In this document: positions 28,724 to 37,244 of the stretch, one piece after another | How positions within the stretch are numbered: position 1 is the first letter of the stretch | How the letters are laid out: every line of letters starts with the position of its first letter | Source of the DNA: Porphyromonas catoniae ATCC 51270 | Lineage (GTDB): Bacteria > Bacteroidota > Bacteroidia > Bacteroidales > Porphyromonadaceae | Reading direction: 5' to 3' | DNA length: 64,000 nt | Assembly (NCBI RefSeq): GCF_000565015.1 | Contig: NZ_JDFF01000019.1 | Span: 1-64,000, forward strand | The notes under the pieces: model-generated | Database searches by the model: none | What the model saw: only the letters and a program-made list of their open reading frames with translations | What the model was told of the DNA's origin: nothing | Program-made: the position numbers and the translations under genes

Positions 28724-28783
28724 GGAAGAGAAAAGCCCAAGCCCACAGTGAGAAGCCTCTCCTCTCACTGTAGGCTTGGGCTG
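28724..28783 (-). terminator. Terminator-like hairpin between nrdD and nrdG
   Basis: On the minus strand AGCCCAAGCCTACAGTGAGA pairs with TCTCACTGTGGGCTTGGGCT (28734-28782, one mismatch) and is followed by TTTCTCTTCC. It ends about 17 bp before the nrdG ATG. It could reduce nrdG expression relative to nrdD or protect the nrdD 3' end. Confidence 0.75.
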
Positions 28784-28802
28784 AACCGCTTCGTAGGGTA
28801 GA

Positions 28803-31205
28803 CTAGTGATGCTTCACTCGGTCACGCTCCTCGGCTTGCTTGGCTGAGTTCCAGCTCTCCAGACTACCTGTGAGGTAGCCCGTAATACGCCTGAGGCGAG
28901 CGATATGATCGCTCTTACAGACGGGGCATCGGTCATAGATGATTCCTCGGTAGCCACAGCTCTGGCAGGTATCCACGGGGTGATTGATCGAACCATAACC
29001 AATCCCCTCATCCTTCATCGTTTTCACGAGCTTGAGGATAACCGACACATTCTTCTTGGCCTCTCCATCTAGCTCTATATAGCTGATGTGTCCACCAAGT
29101 GTAATGGCATGGAAGGGGGCTTCACGACGGATCTTCTCAAACATACCGATCTCCTCCTTCACATCCACGTGGAAGGAGTTCACATAGTAGTCGAGGTCAT
29201 TCACCCCTGGGATAACACCGTATCTCTTTCTATCCATACGGGTGAAACGCCCTGAGAGCCCTTCGGCTGGTGTGGCCAAGACAGAATAGTTCAGATGGTG
29301 CTTAGCCTTGTACTCCTGTGCCACTTCGTTCATCACCTGGATGGCATCATAGAGCGTATGCCAAGCCTCATCACTCCTGCCATGACCCTGACCATACATA
29401 GCCACCATAGCATTATGACCACCGATGAAACCGATGGCAAGTGTCCCACTACTGAAGACATCCCCAACTTGATCCGTAGGTGCTAGCTTGCTTCCGCCCT
29501 TCCATACATCATTACCCATCATGAAGGGGAACTGTCGGGCTAATGCCGAACGCTGGTACAGGTAACGCTCGTAGAGCTGCTCGGCAATGAACGTAGCCTC
29601 ACGACGTACCGAATCGAGGAAGTGCTTACGAGCCAGCTGACGCACCTCAGCCTTCTCCCCTGCTGGACACTCACTCTCCGCTAGATGCATCGCCTCTATG
29701 GCTAGACGTGGGAGGTTCATGGTCGTGAAGGACAGATTTCCACGACCTATCGAGGTCTTCAGTCCATTGATATTTTCAAAGACACGTGTACGACAGCCCA
29801 TTGTAGCAATCTCATAGTGGTATCGCTTGGGATCATCTTCCTTCCATAGCTCATGCTTATTGAATGGTGTATCCAGGAAGACAAAGTTCGGGAAGAGTGC
29901 ATGCGAAGTGGTGCGACATGACTCCAGCAAGAGGTCGAAGTTCGGTGCTACAAAGGTGTACTTTCCTTCGAGTGCTCCCTTGAAGTCCTCACTCGCCACA
30001 GCATAGTCCTCTTCTGTATAGTTCACACCCTCCTTGACCTTGAAGATCTGTATAGGGAAGATGGGCACCTCTCCCTGACCAAGTCCCTCAACCGTGGCAG
30101 AGAGAAGCTCACGTATAACCATACGTCCCTCAGCAGAGGTATCCGTGCCGTAGTTAATGGAGCTAAAGACAACCTGATTCCCCCCTCTGGAGTGCATCGT
30201 ATTCAGATTATGAATGAAGCCCTCCATCGCCTGGTGTGTATCCCGAGCGGTGCGATCGTAGGCACTACTTAATGCGAGGCGTACAGCCTGCTCGGTGAAG
30301 CTCCTTCCCGAGGCTACGAGCTTTGTGTACAACTCCTTTACTTCCTCATCGCCCTTACCTAGGCGAGGTGCTAGACCACGTAGCTCCTCCGTGAAAGACT
30401 TACGTTCCTCATCCGTTAGCACGCGCCCTTCGCTCAGCTCTAGGGTATAGAGAAGACGGTCCGACAGATGACGGATAAAGGACTTACGCACACCAGGAGC
30501 CATGAAGAAGTCAAAGGCTGGGATCGCTTGCCCTCCGTGCTGCTCATTCTGGTTGGTCTGGAAGACAATAGTGGCTAGCGTAGCATAGCTTTGGATGTTC
30601 TGTGGGGTACGGATGCTTCCATTCTTCGTGTGGAAGCCACGTTCAAAGAGGTCAGCAAGGTCATACTGTACACATGTCGCCGTCTTCGTAGGATAGTAGT
30701 CAAGGTCGTGAATATGGATGTCACCTGAGGCATGGGCACGAGCATATTGTGGTGCCATGAGGTACTTCATCGCATAGTCCTTAGTAACCTCAGATGCAAA
30801 GGTCATCATCTGCCCTGAGGGTGTGTAGGCACTCATGTTCGCATTTCCAAGGTTCACATCGTTCTTCTCAATGCTTACGATGCCATCCATCGTCTTCTTT
30901 AACGACGTACGTTTCTCACGCTCGACAGTACGCCATTCACGATAGATGATGTACTTCTTAGCTACCTGAGGGTCAAGATTCATGAGCTCACGCTCGACAA
31001 GGTCTTGGATAGCTTCGACAGCAATGCATGCTCCCTCTTGAGCTAACTCTTGGTGGATAGATGCCTCAATCTTGATGGCGTTTTGAGCCTCATCATTTAA
31101 TCCAACAGCCCGATAAGCTTTGAGAATTGCCTGGCGTATCTTCTCACCATCATAGGGTTGCTGGCTACCATCACGCTTGGTGATAAACAGGGGTACTGCT
31201 ACCAT
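28803..31205 (-). CDS. nrdD: Anaerobic (class III) ribonucleoside-triphosphate reductase
   Basis: The 800-residue enzyme has an N-terminal ATP-cone (residues about 5-95, ITKRDGSQQPYDGEKIRQAI), the class III catalytic barrel with DIHIHDLDYYPTKTATC near 160-178 and NFVFLDTPFNKHELW, a zinc site with four Cys near 747-763 (CQSCG and CPVC), and the glycyl radical loop RITGYLTG with Gly near 776. It reduces NTPs to dNTPs anaerobically, using a radical installed by NrdG. The ATP-cone implies allosteric control by ATP/dATP. A -7 element and two DnaA-box matches lie upstream. Confidence 0.96.
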   Translation of the reverse strand: MVAVPLFITKRDGSQQPYDGEKIRQAILKAYRAVGLNDEAQNAIKIEASIHQELAQEGACIAVEAIQDLVERELMNLDPQVAKKYIIYREWRTVEREKRTSLKKTMDGIVSIEKNDVNLGNANMSAYTPSGQMMTFASEVTKDYAMKYLMAPQYARAHASGDIHIHDLDYYPTKTATCVQYDLADLFERGFHTKNGSIRTPQNIQSYATLATIVFQTNQNEQHGGQAIPAFDFFMAPGVRKSFIRHLSDRLLYTLELSEGRVLTDEERKSFTEELRGLAPRLGKGDEEVKELYTKLVASGRSFTEQAVRLALSSAYDRTARDTHQAMEGFIHNLNTMHSRGGNQVVFSSINYGTDTSAEGRMVIRELLSATVEGLGQGEVPIFPIQIFKVKEGVNYTEEDYAVASEDFKGALEGKYTFVAPNFDLLLESCRTTSHALFPNFVFLDTPFNKHELWKEDDPKRYHYEIATMGCRTRVFENINGLKTSIGRGNLSFTTMNLPRLAIEAMHLAESECPAGEKAEVRQLARKHFLDSVRREATFIAEQLYERYLYQRSALARQFPFMMGNDVWKGGSKLAPTDQVGDVFSSGTLAIGFIGGHNAMVAMYGQGHGRSDEAWHTLYDAIQVMNEVAQEYKAKHHLNYSVLATPAEGLSGRFTRMDRKRYGVIPGVNDLDYYVNSFHVDVKEEIGMFEKIRREAPFHAITLGGHISYIELDGEAKKNVSVILKLVKTMKDEGIGYGSINHPVDTCQSCGYRGIIYDRCPVCKSDHIARLRRITGYLTGSLESWNSAKQAEERDRVKHH

Positions 31206-31227
31206 ATCTACTGGATTTTACACATAG

Positions 31228-31360
31228 TTATACACACGGTTTCACCCCGTCATGAGACACTTATCTCTTTCCAGAGGAGGGTGTTCCCCCCAGAGGGAGA
31301 CGTAGGTTTTGCACAAATATATATATCTTTATCCGTAGCTGAGTAAAAAAGTTATCCACA
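31228..31360. promoter_or_regulatory. nrdD upstream region: -7 element and two DnaA-box matches
   Basis: On the minus strand TATATTTG (31321 to 31314) fits the -7 element and gives a leader of about 105 nt. TTATACACA at 31228-31236 and TTATCCACA at 31352-31360 both match the DnaA-box consensus TTATnCACA exactly and flank the promoter. A hairpin-prone CCTCTGG-rich segment lies at 31272-31297. Confidence 0.5.
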
Positions 31361-31627
31361 TCACGATAGACCTAGCCTATCCACCTTATTTCACAGAAAT
31401 AATTCCCGTCCTTCTTAAGCACAAATTTCCCTCTTTCATCTGCTCCGCTCCCCAAAAACCTCTGCATGCTGCCCCCCTCATGCCCAAGGAATAAGATGGG
31501 GAAACTCAATAAAACCTCCTATATACTAAGAGCATACACACAACACACGCATTTACCTCTATTCCCATAGGAGGTCTATTGTATATATCTAGAAGACTTC
31601 TCCACACTCATCGCTCTAGGGTTTGGT
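31361..31627. other. Intergenic stretch between nrdD upstream region and tRNA-Gln
   Basis: No reading frame, repeat array or RNA gene was recognised here. The region is AT-rich and contains a CCTCCTATATACTAAG to ATAGGAGGTC partial inverted pair near 31516-31572 that I could not interpret. Confidence 0.3.
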
Positions 31628-31660
31628 CAAAAACAAAAAAGGGAGGCAATTGCCTCCCTT
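31628..31660 (-). terminator. Terminator after the tRNA-Val/tRNA-Gln operon
   Basis: AAGGGAGGCAATTGCCTCCC pairs on itself (perfect self-complementary stem, 31639-31660) and on the minus strand is followed by TTTTTTGTTTTT. It lies directly after tRNA-Gln. Confidence 0.9.
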
Positions 31661-31663
31661 TAG

Positions 31664-31734
31664 TTGTCTCATAAGGACTCGAACCTTAACAAACAGGACC
31701 AGAATCTGTTGTGCTACCATTACACCATGAGACA
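31664..31734 (-). tRNA. tRNA-Gln (CTG)
   Basis: The acceptor stem TGTCTCA/TGAGACA, a D-arm with GTGT...GCAC, an anticodon loop TTCTGGT (anticodon CTG) and a T-arm with GGTTCGAGTCC form a 71-nt cloverleaf of the usual Bacteroidota tRNA-Gln type. The last anticodon-stem pair is an A-C mismatch. It lies 7 bp after tRNA-Val and shares its promoter. Confidence 0.88.
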
Positions 31735-31741
31735 GTGCTTG

Positions 31742-31818
31742 GTGAACCTTGGCGGACTCGAACCGCCGACCCCTACCCTGTCAAGGTAGTGCTCTAAACC
31801 AACTGAGCTAAAGATTCA
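31742..31818 (-). tRNA. tRNA-Val (GAC)
   Basis: The acceptor stem TGAATCT/AGGTTCA (one G-T pair), anticodon stem CTACC/GGTAG with loop TTGACAG (anticodon GAC) and T-arm GGCGG-TTCGAGT-CCGCC form a 77-nt tRNA. The GAC triplet in the loop is the anticodon, so it reads GUC (Val), not an Asp codon. Confidence 0.9.
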
Positions 31819-31823
31819 GCACT

Positions 31824-31858
31824 GCAAAGGTAGATAAAAGTTTCGAATGTACAAATAC
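31824..31858 (-). promoter_or_regulatory. Promoter of the tRNA-Val/tRNA-Gln operon
   Basis: On the minus strand TTTG, 19 bases and TACCTTTG precede the tRNA by about 8 nt, a perfect consensus. The initiation region CAGTGCTGA resembles that of the candidate small RNA just upstream. Confidence 0.85.
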
Positions 31859-31911
31859 CATCGAGTCTTGTGACGCAGTCGAATAGGGCTCAATCTCCTC
31901 TATCCCTTCGT

Positions 31912-31998
31912 TCAAAAAAAGACGAGGATACCAAAGTATCCCCGCCTTGGATGTTTTCACAACGGAATAATCCTTATTGTGATTAGCTTCAAATCAGT
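31912..31998 (-). ncRNA. Candidate small RNA with its own promoter and terminator
   Basis: On the minus strand a perfect promoter (TTTG at 32034-32031, 20 bases, TACCTTTG at 32010-32003) is followed about 85 nt later by an intrinsic terminator: GGCGGGGATAC, loop TTTG, GTATCCTCGTC, then seven T (31920-31914). No reading frame of useful length or Shine-Dalgarno lies between. The predicted RNA is about 87 nt. I recognise no Rfam family in it. Its position, between rpsA and two tRNAs, gives no direct clue. It could also be a premature transcript or attenuator, but no gene follows before the tRNA promoter. Confidence 0.6.
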
Positions 31999-32130
31999 AC
32001 TGCAAAGGTAAGAAACTTATTTACAAGAAACAAATCTGAATCACGGGACAAATAAAATAAGTGCAGAAATCGGAGTGAGATAGCTTTTATTCAACTAGCA
32101 CCAGAAGTTCAACATCATCAGAGACAAAAG

Positions 32131-32169
32131 CGAGTACCCCTCGGAGAACAAGTCTCCGAGGGATACTCG
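32131..32169 (-). terminator. Terminator after rpsA
   Basis: CGAGTACCCCTCGGAG (32131-32146) pairs with CTCCGAGGGATACTCG (32154-32169) with one mismatch; on the minus strand CTTTTG follows. It lies 28 bp past the rpsA stop. Confidence 0.8.
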
Positions 32170-32196
32170 TCGTTTATGATTGAGGATTGGGAACGC

Positions 32197-33990
32197 TTAG
32201 GAGAGCTTTTCCTTGAGGGCAGCCAGAGCATCAAGGTCACCGAGGGTAGCCTTCTCCGTGGCAGCATTCGCAGCTGCTACGGCAGCGGCTGCATCCTGCT
32301 GACGAGCCTGGCGATCGGCGCGCTCTGCACGTTCGCTTGCACGAGCTTCTGCTCTTGCTTCGTCCTCGAACGTACGGCTGTGAGAGACAATGATACGACG
32401 AGTATCCTTATTGAACTCAATAACCTTGAAGGGGAGCGTCTCGCCCTTCGCAGCCTGCGTACCATCAGCCTTCACAAGGTGCTTTGGTGTAGCGAAAGCC
32501 TCAATGCCTTCGGGGAGAGAAACGATAGCTCCCTTATCGATGAATTCGCTGATTGTACCTTCGTGAATCGTACCTACACGGAAGTCTGTTTCCAGAGCAT
32601 CCCAAGGATTTTCTTCGATCTGCTTGTGGCCGAGGCTAAGGCGACGATTCTCCTTGTCAATCTCTAGCACTACGATATCCAGAGGAGCTCCTACTTCGGT
32701 AAACTCATTTGGATGCTTGATCTTCTTCGTCCAAGAGAGGTCAGAGATGTGCACGAGGCCATCAATACCCTCTTCGATCTCTACGAAGACACCGAAGTTC
32801 GTAAAGTTACGCACCTTAGCTGTATGACGAGAGCCGATGGGGAAACGCTTGTCGATGTTTTCCCATGGATCTTCCTTGAGCTGCTTGAGACCGAGGCTCA
32901 TCTTGCGCTCTTCGCGGTCTAGCGAGAGGATGACAGCTTCTACCTCATCTCCTACCTTCAGGATATCTTGTGCAGAGCGAATGTGCTGTGTCCAGCTCAT
33001 TTCGGAGATATGTACAAGACCCTCTACGCCCGGAGCGACTTCGATGAATGCGCCATAGTCAGCAAGGACGACAACCTTACCCTTCACCTTGTCACCAACC
33101 TTGAGGTTAGCGTCTAGGCTATCCCATGGATGTGGCTGGAGCTGCTTGAGGCCAAGGGCGATACGCTTCTTAGCTTCGTCGAACTCAAGGATAACGACGT
33201 TGAGCGTCTGATCAAGAGCGACAACTTCACTAGGATGTGAGACACGTCCCCATGAGAGGTCGGTGATGTGTACAAGACCATCAATACCACCGAGGTCGAT
33301 AAAGGCACCATAGGAAGTGATGTTCTTAACCACACCTTCGAGTACCTGACCCTTCTCGAGCTTGCCGATGATTTCAGCCTTCTGGGCTTCAAGTTCGGCT
33401 TCGATGAGTACCTTATGTGATACAACGACGTTCTTGAAGTCCTGATTGATCTTGACGATCTTGAACTCCATAGTCTTATCCACATACGCATCGTAGTCGC
33501 GGATAGGACGTACGTCAATCTGAGATCCAGGGAGGAAGGCTTCGATACCGAAGATATCCACGATCATACCGCCCTTTGTACGGCACTTCACGTAACCACG
33601 TACCACTTCGTCCTTCTCGAGGGCTTCGTTGATACGATCCCAAGAGCGTGCCACACGTGCCTGACGATGTGAAAGGACGAGCTGTCCACGCTTATCTTCT
33701 TGTGACTCGATGAATACCTCTACCTTGTCCCCAACCTTAAGGTCAGGATTGTAGCGAAACTCTGCAGCATTGATGCGACCAGAGCTCTTGAAGCCGATGT
33801 CTACGAGTACATCTCGCTTGTTGATCTCTGTCACAGTCCCCACGACGACTTCCTGATCCTTGACGTTAGTCATGGTCTTGTCGTAGGCAGCTTCTTGTTC
33901 CTTGTGGGAAGCGGTGCTAGCGGCTTCTCCCTGCTCAAACTCATCCCAGTTGAAGTCTGCGATGGGCTTGATCTCTTTTAAATTTTCCAT
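32197..33990 (-). CDS. rpsA: 30S ribosomal protein S1
   Basis: The 597-residue protein is a tandem of six S1 RNA-binding domains. Repeats are visible as GTVTEINKRDVLVDIGFKSSG, then later GVVKNITSYGAFIDLGGIDGLVHITDLSW, GKVVVLADYGAFIEVAPGVEGL and related copies. Clear blocks start near residues 50, 130, 215, 300, 387 and 475. Between them run the LGLKQL spacers. The C-terminus is Ala/Arg-rich with an EARAEARASERAERADRQ stretch and may be disordered. S1 docks mRNA on the 30S subunit; Bacteroidota use weak Shine-Dalgarno sites, so it is likely central to initiation. An unusually structured leader precedes it. Confidence 0.95.
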   Translation of the reverse strand: MENLKEIKPIADFNWDEFEQGEAASTASHKEQEAAYDKTMTNVKDQEVVVGTVTEINKRDVLVDIGFKSSGRINAAEFRYNPDLKVGDKVEVFIESQEDKRGQLVLSHRQARVARSWDRINEALEKDEVVRGYVKCRTKGGMIVDIFGIEAFLPGSQIDVRPIRDYDAYVDKTMEFKIVKINQDFKNVVVSHKVLIEAELEAQKAEIIGKLEKGQVLEGVVKNITSYGAFIDLGGIDGLVHITDLSWGRVSHPSEVVALDQTLNVVILEFDEAKKRIALGLKQLQPHPWDSLDANLKVGDKVKGKVVVLADYGAFIEVAPGVEGLVHISEMSWTQHIRSAQDILKVGDEVEAVILSLDREERKMSLGLKQLKEDPWENIDKRFPIGSRHTAKVRNFTNFGVFVEIEEGIDGLVHISDLSWTKKIKHPNEFTEVGAPLDIVVLEIDKENRRLSLGHKQIEENPWDALETDFRVGTIHEGTISEFIDKGAIVSLPEGIEAFATPKHLVKADGTQAAKGETLPFKVIEFNKDTRRIIVSHSRTFEDEARAEARASERAERADRQARQQDAAAAVAAANAATEKATLGDLDALAALKEKLS

Positions 33991-34028
33991 TTGTTAAACT
34001 TACTATGAATTACACACGAGCGTCTCTC

Positions 34029-34110
34029 GTAGGAGAGGTACGCATGACTTGCTGACCTAAATAAGCGGACATCAAGCGATGCTCTCCTACAAAAGTCGGG
34101 TACAAAGATA
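34029..34110 (-). promoter_or_regulatory. rpsA promoter -7 element and structured leader
   Basis: On the minus strand TATCTTTG (34110 to 34103) is the -7 element. The transcribed leader contains GTAGGAGAG (34090-34082) and its perfect complement CTCTCCTAC (34037-34029), enclosing about 44 nt. This long-range stem could form a compact 5' structure for S1 autoregulation (inference from S1 autocontrol in enterobacteria). The rest of the intergenic space, 34111-34330, holds no gene. Confidence 0.55.
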
Positions 34111-34330
34111 AGAAAAAGACCTATATCCTACCCACTCTCAGCGACTTTACCACCCCATCCCGATGCAAACGCTCATGATACGCATCATCGTCTCCCGACA
34201 AAGCCCAAGCACAGCCTTAGGATAGAGGACTTAGATCGCTGTGACAGGGATAAAAAGACACCCTAAGCATCCCTAACGAGATGCCTCCCTGATTCGTTTC
34301 ACCTTAGAGAGAAACTCTGGCTACCTTAAC

Positions 34331-35035
34331 CTAAGGGCGTTGGGATGGGCGCCCAGGTTTAGGAGGGGGACCTCCACCTGGGTTATTGTACTCGCCTCGG
34401 TATGGCGGGTTCCAGTCCGCAGGCCTCGGTGGAACTCGACTTGTCCGATGGAGAACCCAATGCTCCTTCGCTCTGGGCATAAACTCAGGAGCCCAACCAG
34501 AACCATCCAAAACAATTGCACTATAATAGGCAAGCGAGAGAGTCCCCAAATCATTGCTAAGTGTGCCCTGAAGGAAGTATCCGGTATAGCCGTACGTAAA
34601 TTGAAACTTATAAGACTCTTCGACAATCGCCCCCATAGGGTTTGGAGCCAGCCTCTTCACTTGCAAATCATCTCCACCTCCTTCACCCTCGATTACCTTA
34701 GAGATGAAAGGTACAGCTTTTCCCGATCGATCGAAGATCCGAACCTGCATCAGTAGCCTATCTTGAAAAACTGGGGGATTTTCCTGCACTTGATACTTCT
34801 TCTGTTGGGAGATTTTCGCCTTAATCTTATACTCCTTAAAGGTCCCCTCCCATGTACCTGTGTACTTATCAAGGCGACAGCCGGTATCCTCCATGTAAAT
34901 ACCCTGCGAAACATCAGGTCGGTCAAGTACATGATAAAGGGTCATATTCTCGAGAGAAATAACCTTCTGTGCAAAGACTCTTTCTTGCACTGCTAGTCCC
35001 AATACCAGCAGTAGGCATAATACGTATCTATTCAT
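34331..35035 (-). CDS. Secreted hypothetical protein, DUF6705-like
   Basis: The 234-residue product has a signal peptide (MNRYVLCLLLVLGLAVQERVFA). The mature part shows YMEDTGCRLDKYTGTWEGTFKEYKIKA, a lipocalin-like opening resembling DUF6705 proteins of Bacteroidota, followed by a beta-rich region. It ends in a proline/glycine-rich tail (GGGPPPKPGRPSQRP). I chose ATG 35035; an upstream ATG adds 12 residues before the signal. It lies 30 bp downstream of the frameshifted lipoprotein gene on the same strand and is probably in its operon. Function unknown. Confidence 0.7.
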   Translation of the reverse strand: MNRYVLCLLLVLGLAVQERVFAQKVISLENMTLYHVLDRPDVSQGIYMEDTGCRLDKYTGTWEGTFKEYKIKAKISQQKKYQVQENPPVFQDRLLMQVRIFDRSGKAVPFISKVIEGEGGGDDLQVKRLAPNPMGAIVEESYKFQFTYGYTGYFLQGTLSNDLGTLSLAYYSAIVLDGSGWAPEFMPRAKEHWVLHRTSRVPPRPADWNPPYRGEYNNPGGGPPPKPGRPSQRP

Positions 35036-35064
35036 TGCGGTAAGCTTATAATGAATTGCATGTG

Positions 35065-36643
35065 TTAGCAATCTTTGGCCGTAGTCCTAGGTAAAGAACT
35101 TCCTAGATGTGCCAAGGGATTGAGTATAATCATCCGCCCAAACCATTTTTCATTCTGTGATTGAGCAAACAGGAACAGACTGAAATTAGAATCCAAGCCG
35201 GGATAGGTATCTTTCATACGGTTTAACATATACTGCCGCTCAAAGTCAACAAGGTCCTGACCCTCAGACTTTGCTTTCACCAGAAGCCCTACATATCTAT
35301 TGTATTCTCTACTCAAATCTGAAGGAGAAGGATTTTTAGGAGAGGCATTTAGCTTCCCAAGAAGTTTAAATGCTTCAGAAGGTGTAATCCGTCCTTTACC
35401 TTGGAGGTAATAAACCCCAGATCTCGTCACAACACCTAGATAACACTGTGAGAGATCATAAGTAGAGGACTCAGGAAGTCGACTTGCACGAATCAGAGCA
35501 TTCCGCATAAGGACAACGAACTGCTGTATATCCTGAGGAGAGAATCCCCTGGTTATATACTCGGCTGTTACCCCATCAGGATCCCCATGGGTATGTATAA
35601 TTCCACGCACATTCCTTTGATCAACCTCTCCAAAATCTAGGTTATTCTGACCTTGCTTCCCAACACCATCCTTTTCTAGCTTCAAAGCTACCATCTGTCA
35701 TCTCTGCATAGCCTCGCTCCCTACGATTATCGGTTGGATCTGCATTGAGATAGTTAGTTAGGTCTTGTACCTTATCACCTAGGTCACCCCCCATCTTTAA
35801 GGTCATCTGATCACAAGGAGGGACAGGAGGATCTATAGGTGCAGGGGGGGAGGTAGGAGGGACGGGGGGAAGTGGAGGGAAAGTAGGGAATCTACAGAAA
35901 GGTGGAGGACCTGTCACCCCTGGACCTGGAGGGGGTGCATCTGGGCGACGGGGTCCTGGCCCCAGAGAAGGTGGTCCTGGGACTAAAAAGCACTTTGTAC
36001 CCTTATAGTCAAGCAATCTCGGCGTAGAGATACTTGCACTTCTTTCTCTCCTAGGTATTTCTGCCCCAGCATAAGTATTTACACAATAATAGAGGCCGTC
36101 ATCTTCCCTTTTATAGAATCCCCGTAGCTCGTTCTCTGGAGTTCTAGTAAAAGATAGACCACTTTTGGGTTTTTCCTTTAGGGTAAACTGTGTGAAGTAG
36201 TCAAATATCCAACGATCCTCTTTAGGTACTGATTCTGGAGTTAAGAATTCTGACCAAGTCCCTATCCTTGGGTGAGTACTAATGCGCCAAACCCATAAGA
36301 TTTCCTTTAGACCCGCGTAAACGACAGGCACATATAAAGTTTCAACATCACCTGGGACACCGACTCGTATAGCGTCATTCCATTTAGGAGTAGCACCACG
36401 CTCTACGAATCGACTAACAATATCTGCTGAGTCTTGAATTACACGTACTTGACTGATTACGGAGTGCACAAGAGAATCCGTTCCTCCATACTGAAAGAAT
36501 AACTCCTCACTTCCAAGTTGAGAACTCTTTCCACCAGACAGAGGCGTCCTATCTGTCAGCTCTTCTTGTTTACAACCTACTACTATTAGAGTCAGCAACC
36601 CTAAAAGAGTAAGAGAAACATTCTTCCATTGAATTGTAGTCAT
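35065..36643 (-). pseudogene. Frameshifted lipoprotein gene with a JAMM-like C-terminal region
   Basis: Two overlapping frames read as one gene. The first (36643-35642, 333 residues) starts with a lipoprotein signal (LLGLLTLIVVGC), then a beta-rich region, then a Pro-rich linker near residues 225-275 and ends in ERGYAEMTDGSFEAR plus a frame-specific tail. The second (35694-35065, 209 residues) lacks any export signal and continues with EKDGVGKQGQ and NVRGIIHTHGDPDG, then GFSPQDIQQF. A +1 shift near the AGAAAAGG run at about 35659 joins them. E...HTH...SxxD resembles the JAMM metalloprotease pattern, though the HxH to Ser spacing is longer than usual. Sequencing error, real decay and recoding are all possible. 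A consensus promoter precedes it. Confidence 0.65.
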
Positions 36644-36711
36644 CTCATTTTCATTTAGTCTTTATTTAGCCCGTTACTATATCACAAGGGACTGTCACTG
36701 CTATCCCAGAG

Positions 36712-36742
36712 CAAAGATAGAAATATTCCTTACGGAAACAAA
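36712..36742 (-). promoter_or_regulatory. Promoter of the lipoprotein operon
   Basis: On the minus strand TTTG (36742-36739), 19 bases and TATCTTTG (36719-36712) form a consensus promoter 70 bp before the lipoprotein ATG. Confidence 0.85.
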
Positions 36743-36913
36743 TACACTTTAATCTATCTGCTTAGCGACTTGCCGAAGCACACCCACCTTATCCTCCCCG
36801 AGAGATATACGACTCATTAGCACTAGGGACAACACTGTTAAATTTTGATAGGAGCAAGGGCGGATACTCTACCTTCACAAATGTGCGTATCTAGGGCATT
36901 CGAGGAGGGGGAA

Positions 36914-37052
36914 CGATGAGTTACCATAACTCGCTGAGGCGAGTTACCGCAACTCGGCAAATTGAGTTATGGTAACTCATCAAGAAAAGTTATGGTAACT
37001 CGTAAGAGCGAGTTACCACAACTCGCAGGAGGGAGACTTATAGTAAGTCTTC
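36914..37052. repeat. Array A4: six palindromic units (GAGTTA-TAACTC family)
   Basis: GAGTT-type positions are 36918, 36941, 36964, 36987 and 37010, exactly 23 bp apart, and a last GACTT unit 25 bp on at 37035. Both orientations of the tGG/CCA centre occur. It lies between the lipoprotein promoter and the 3' end of purB. The remaining 37053-37244 shows no gene apart from a GAGACCATG...CATGGTCTC hairpin at about 37170-37217 that may terminate purB. Confidence 0.9.
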
Positions 37053-37244
37053 GCCCTTTGATTACATACCATTACACACCCTCTGCTCAAAAGTGTTTCT
37101 CCCTTAAAAATAGAAGAAGGGGAGAGTACGAGGGAGAAGGTAATAAGAAACTAGAGGAAGCGGAAACAACAAGAGACCATGTACCCCATCGGCAGAAGCA
37201 AGGGTGCATGGTCTCTCGTTGAAAAACAGGGGTAAAATGCGTGG

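Noticed and set aside
31206-31660. A replication origin, because of two DnaA boxes in AT-rich DNA
   Set aside because: Only two boxes, no dnaA, dnaN, gidA or rpmH nearby; promoter regulation is more likely.
31742-31818. tRNA-Asp because the loop contains GAC
   Set aside because: GAC is the anticodon in positions 34-36, so the codon is GUC and the tRNA is Val.
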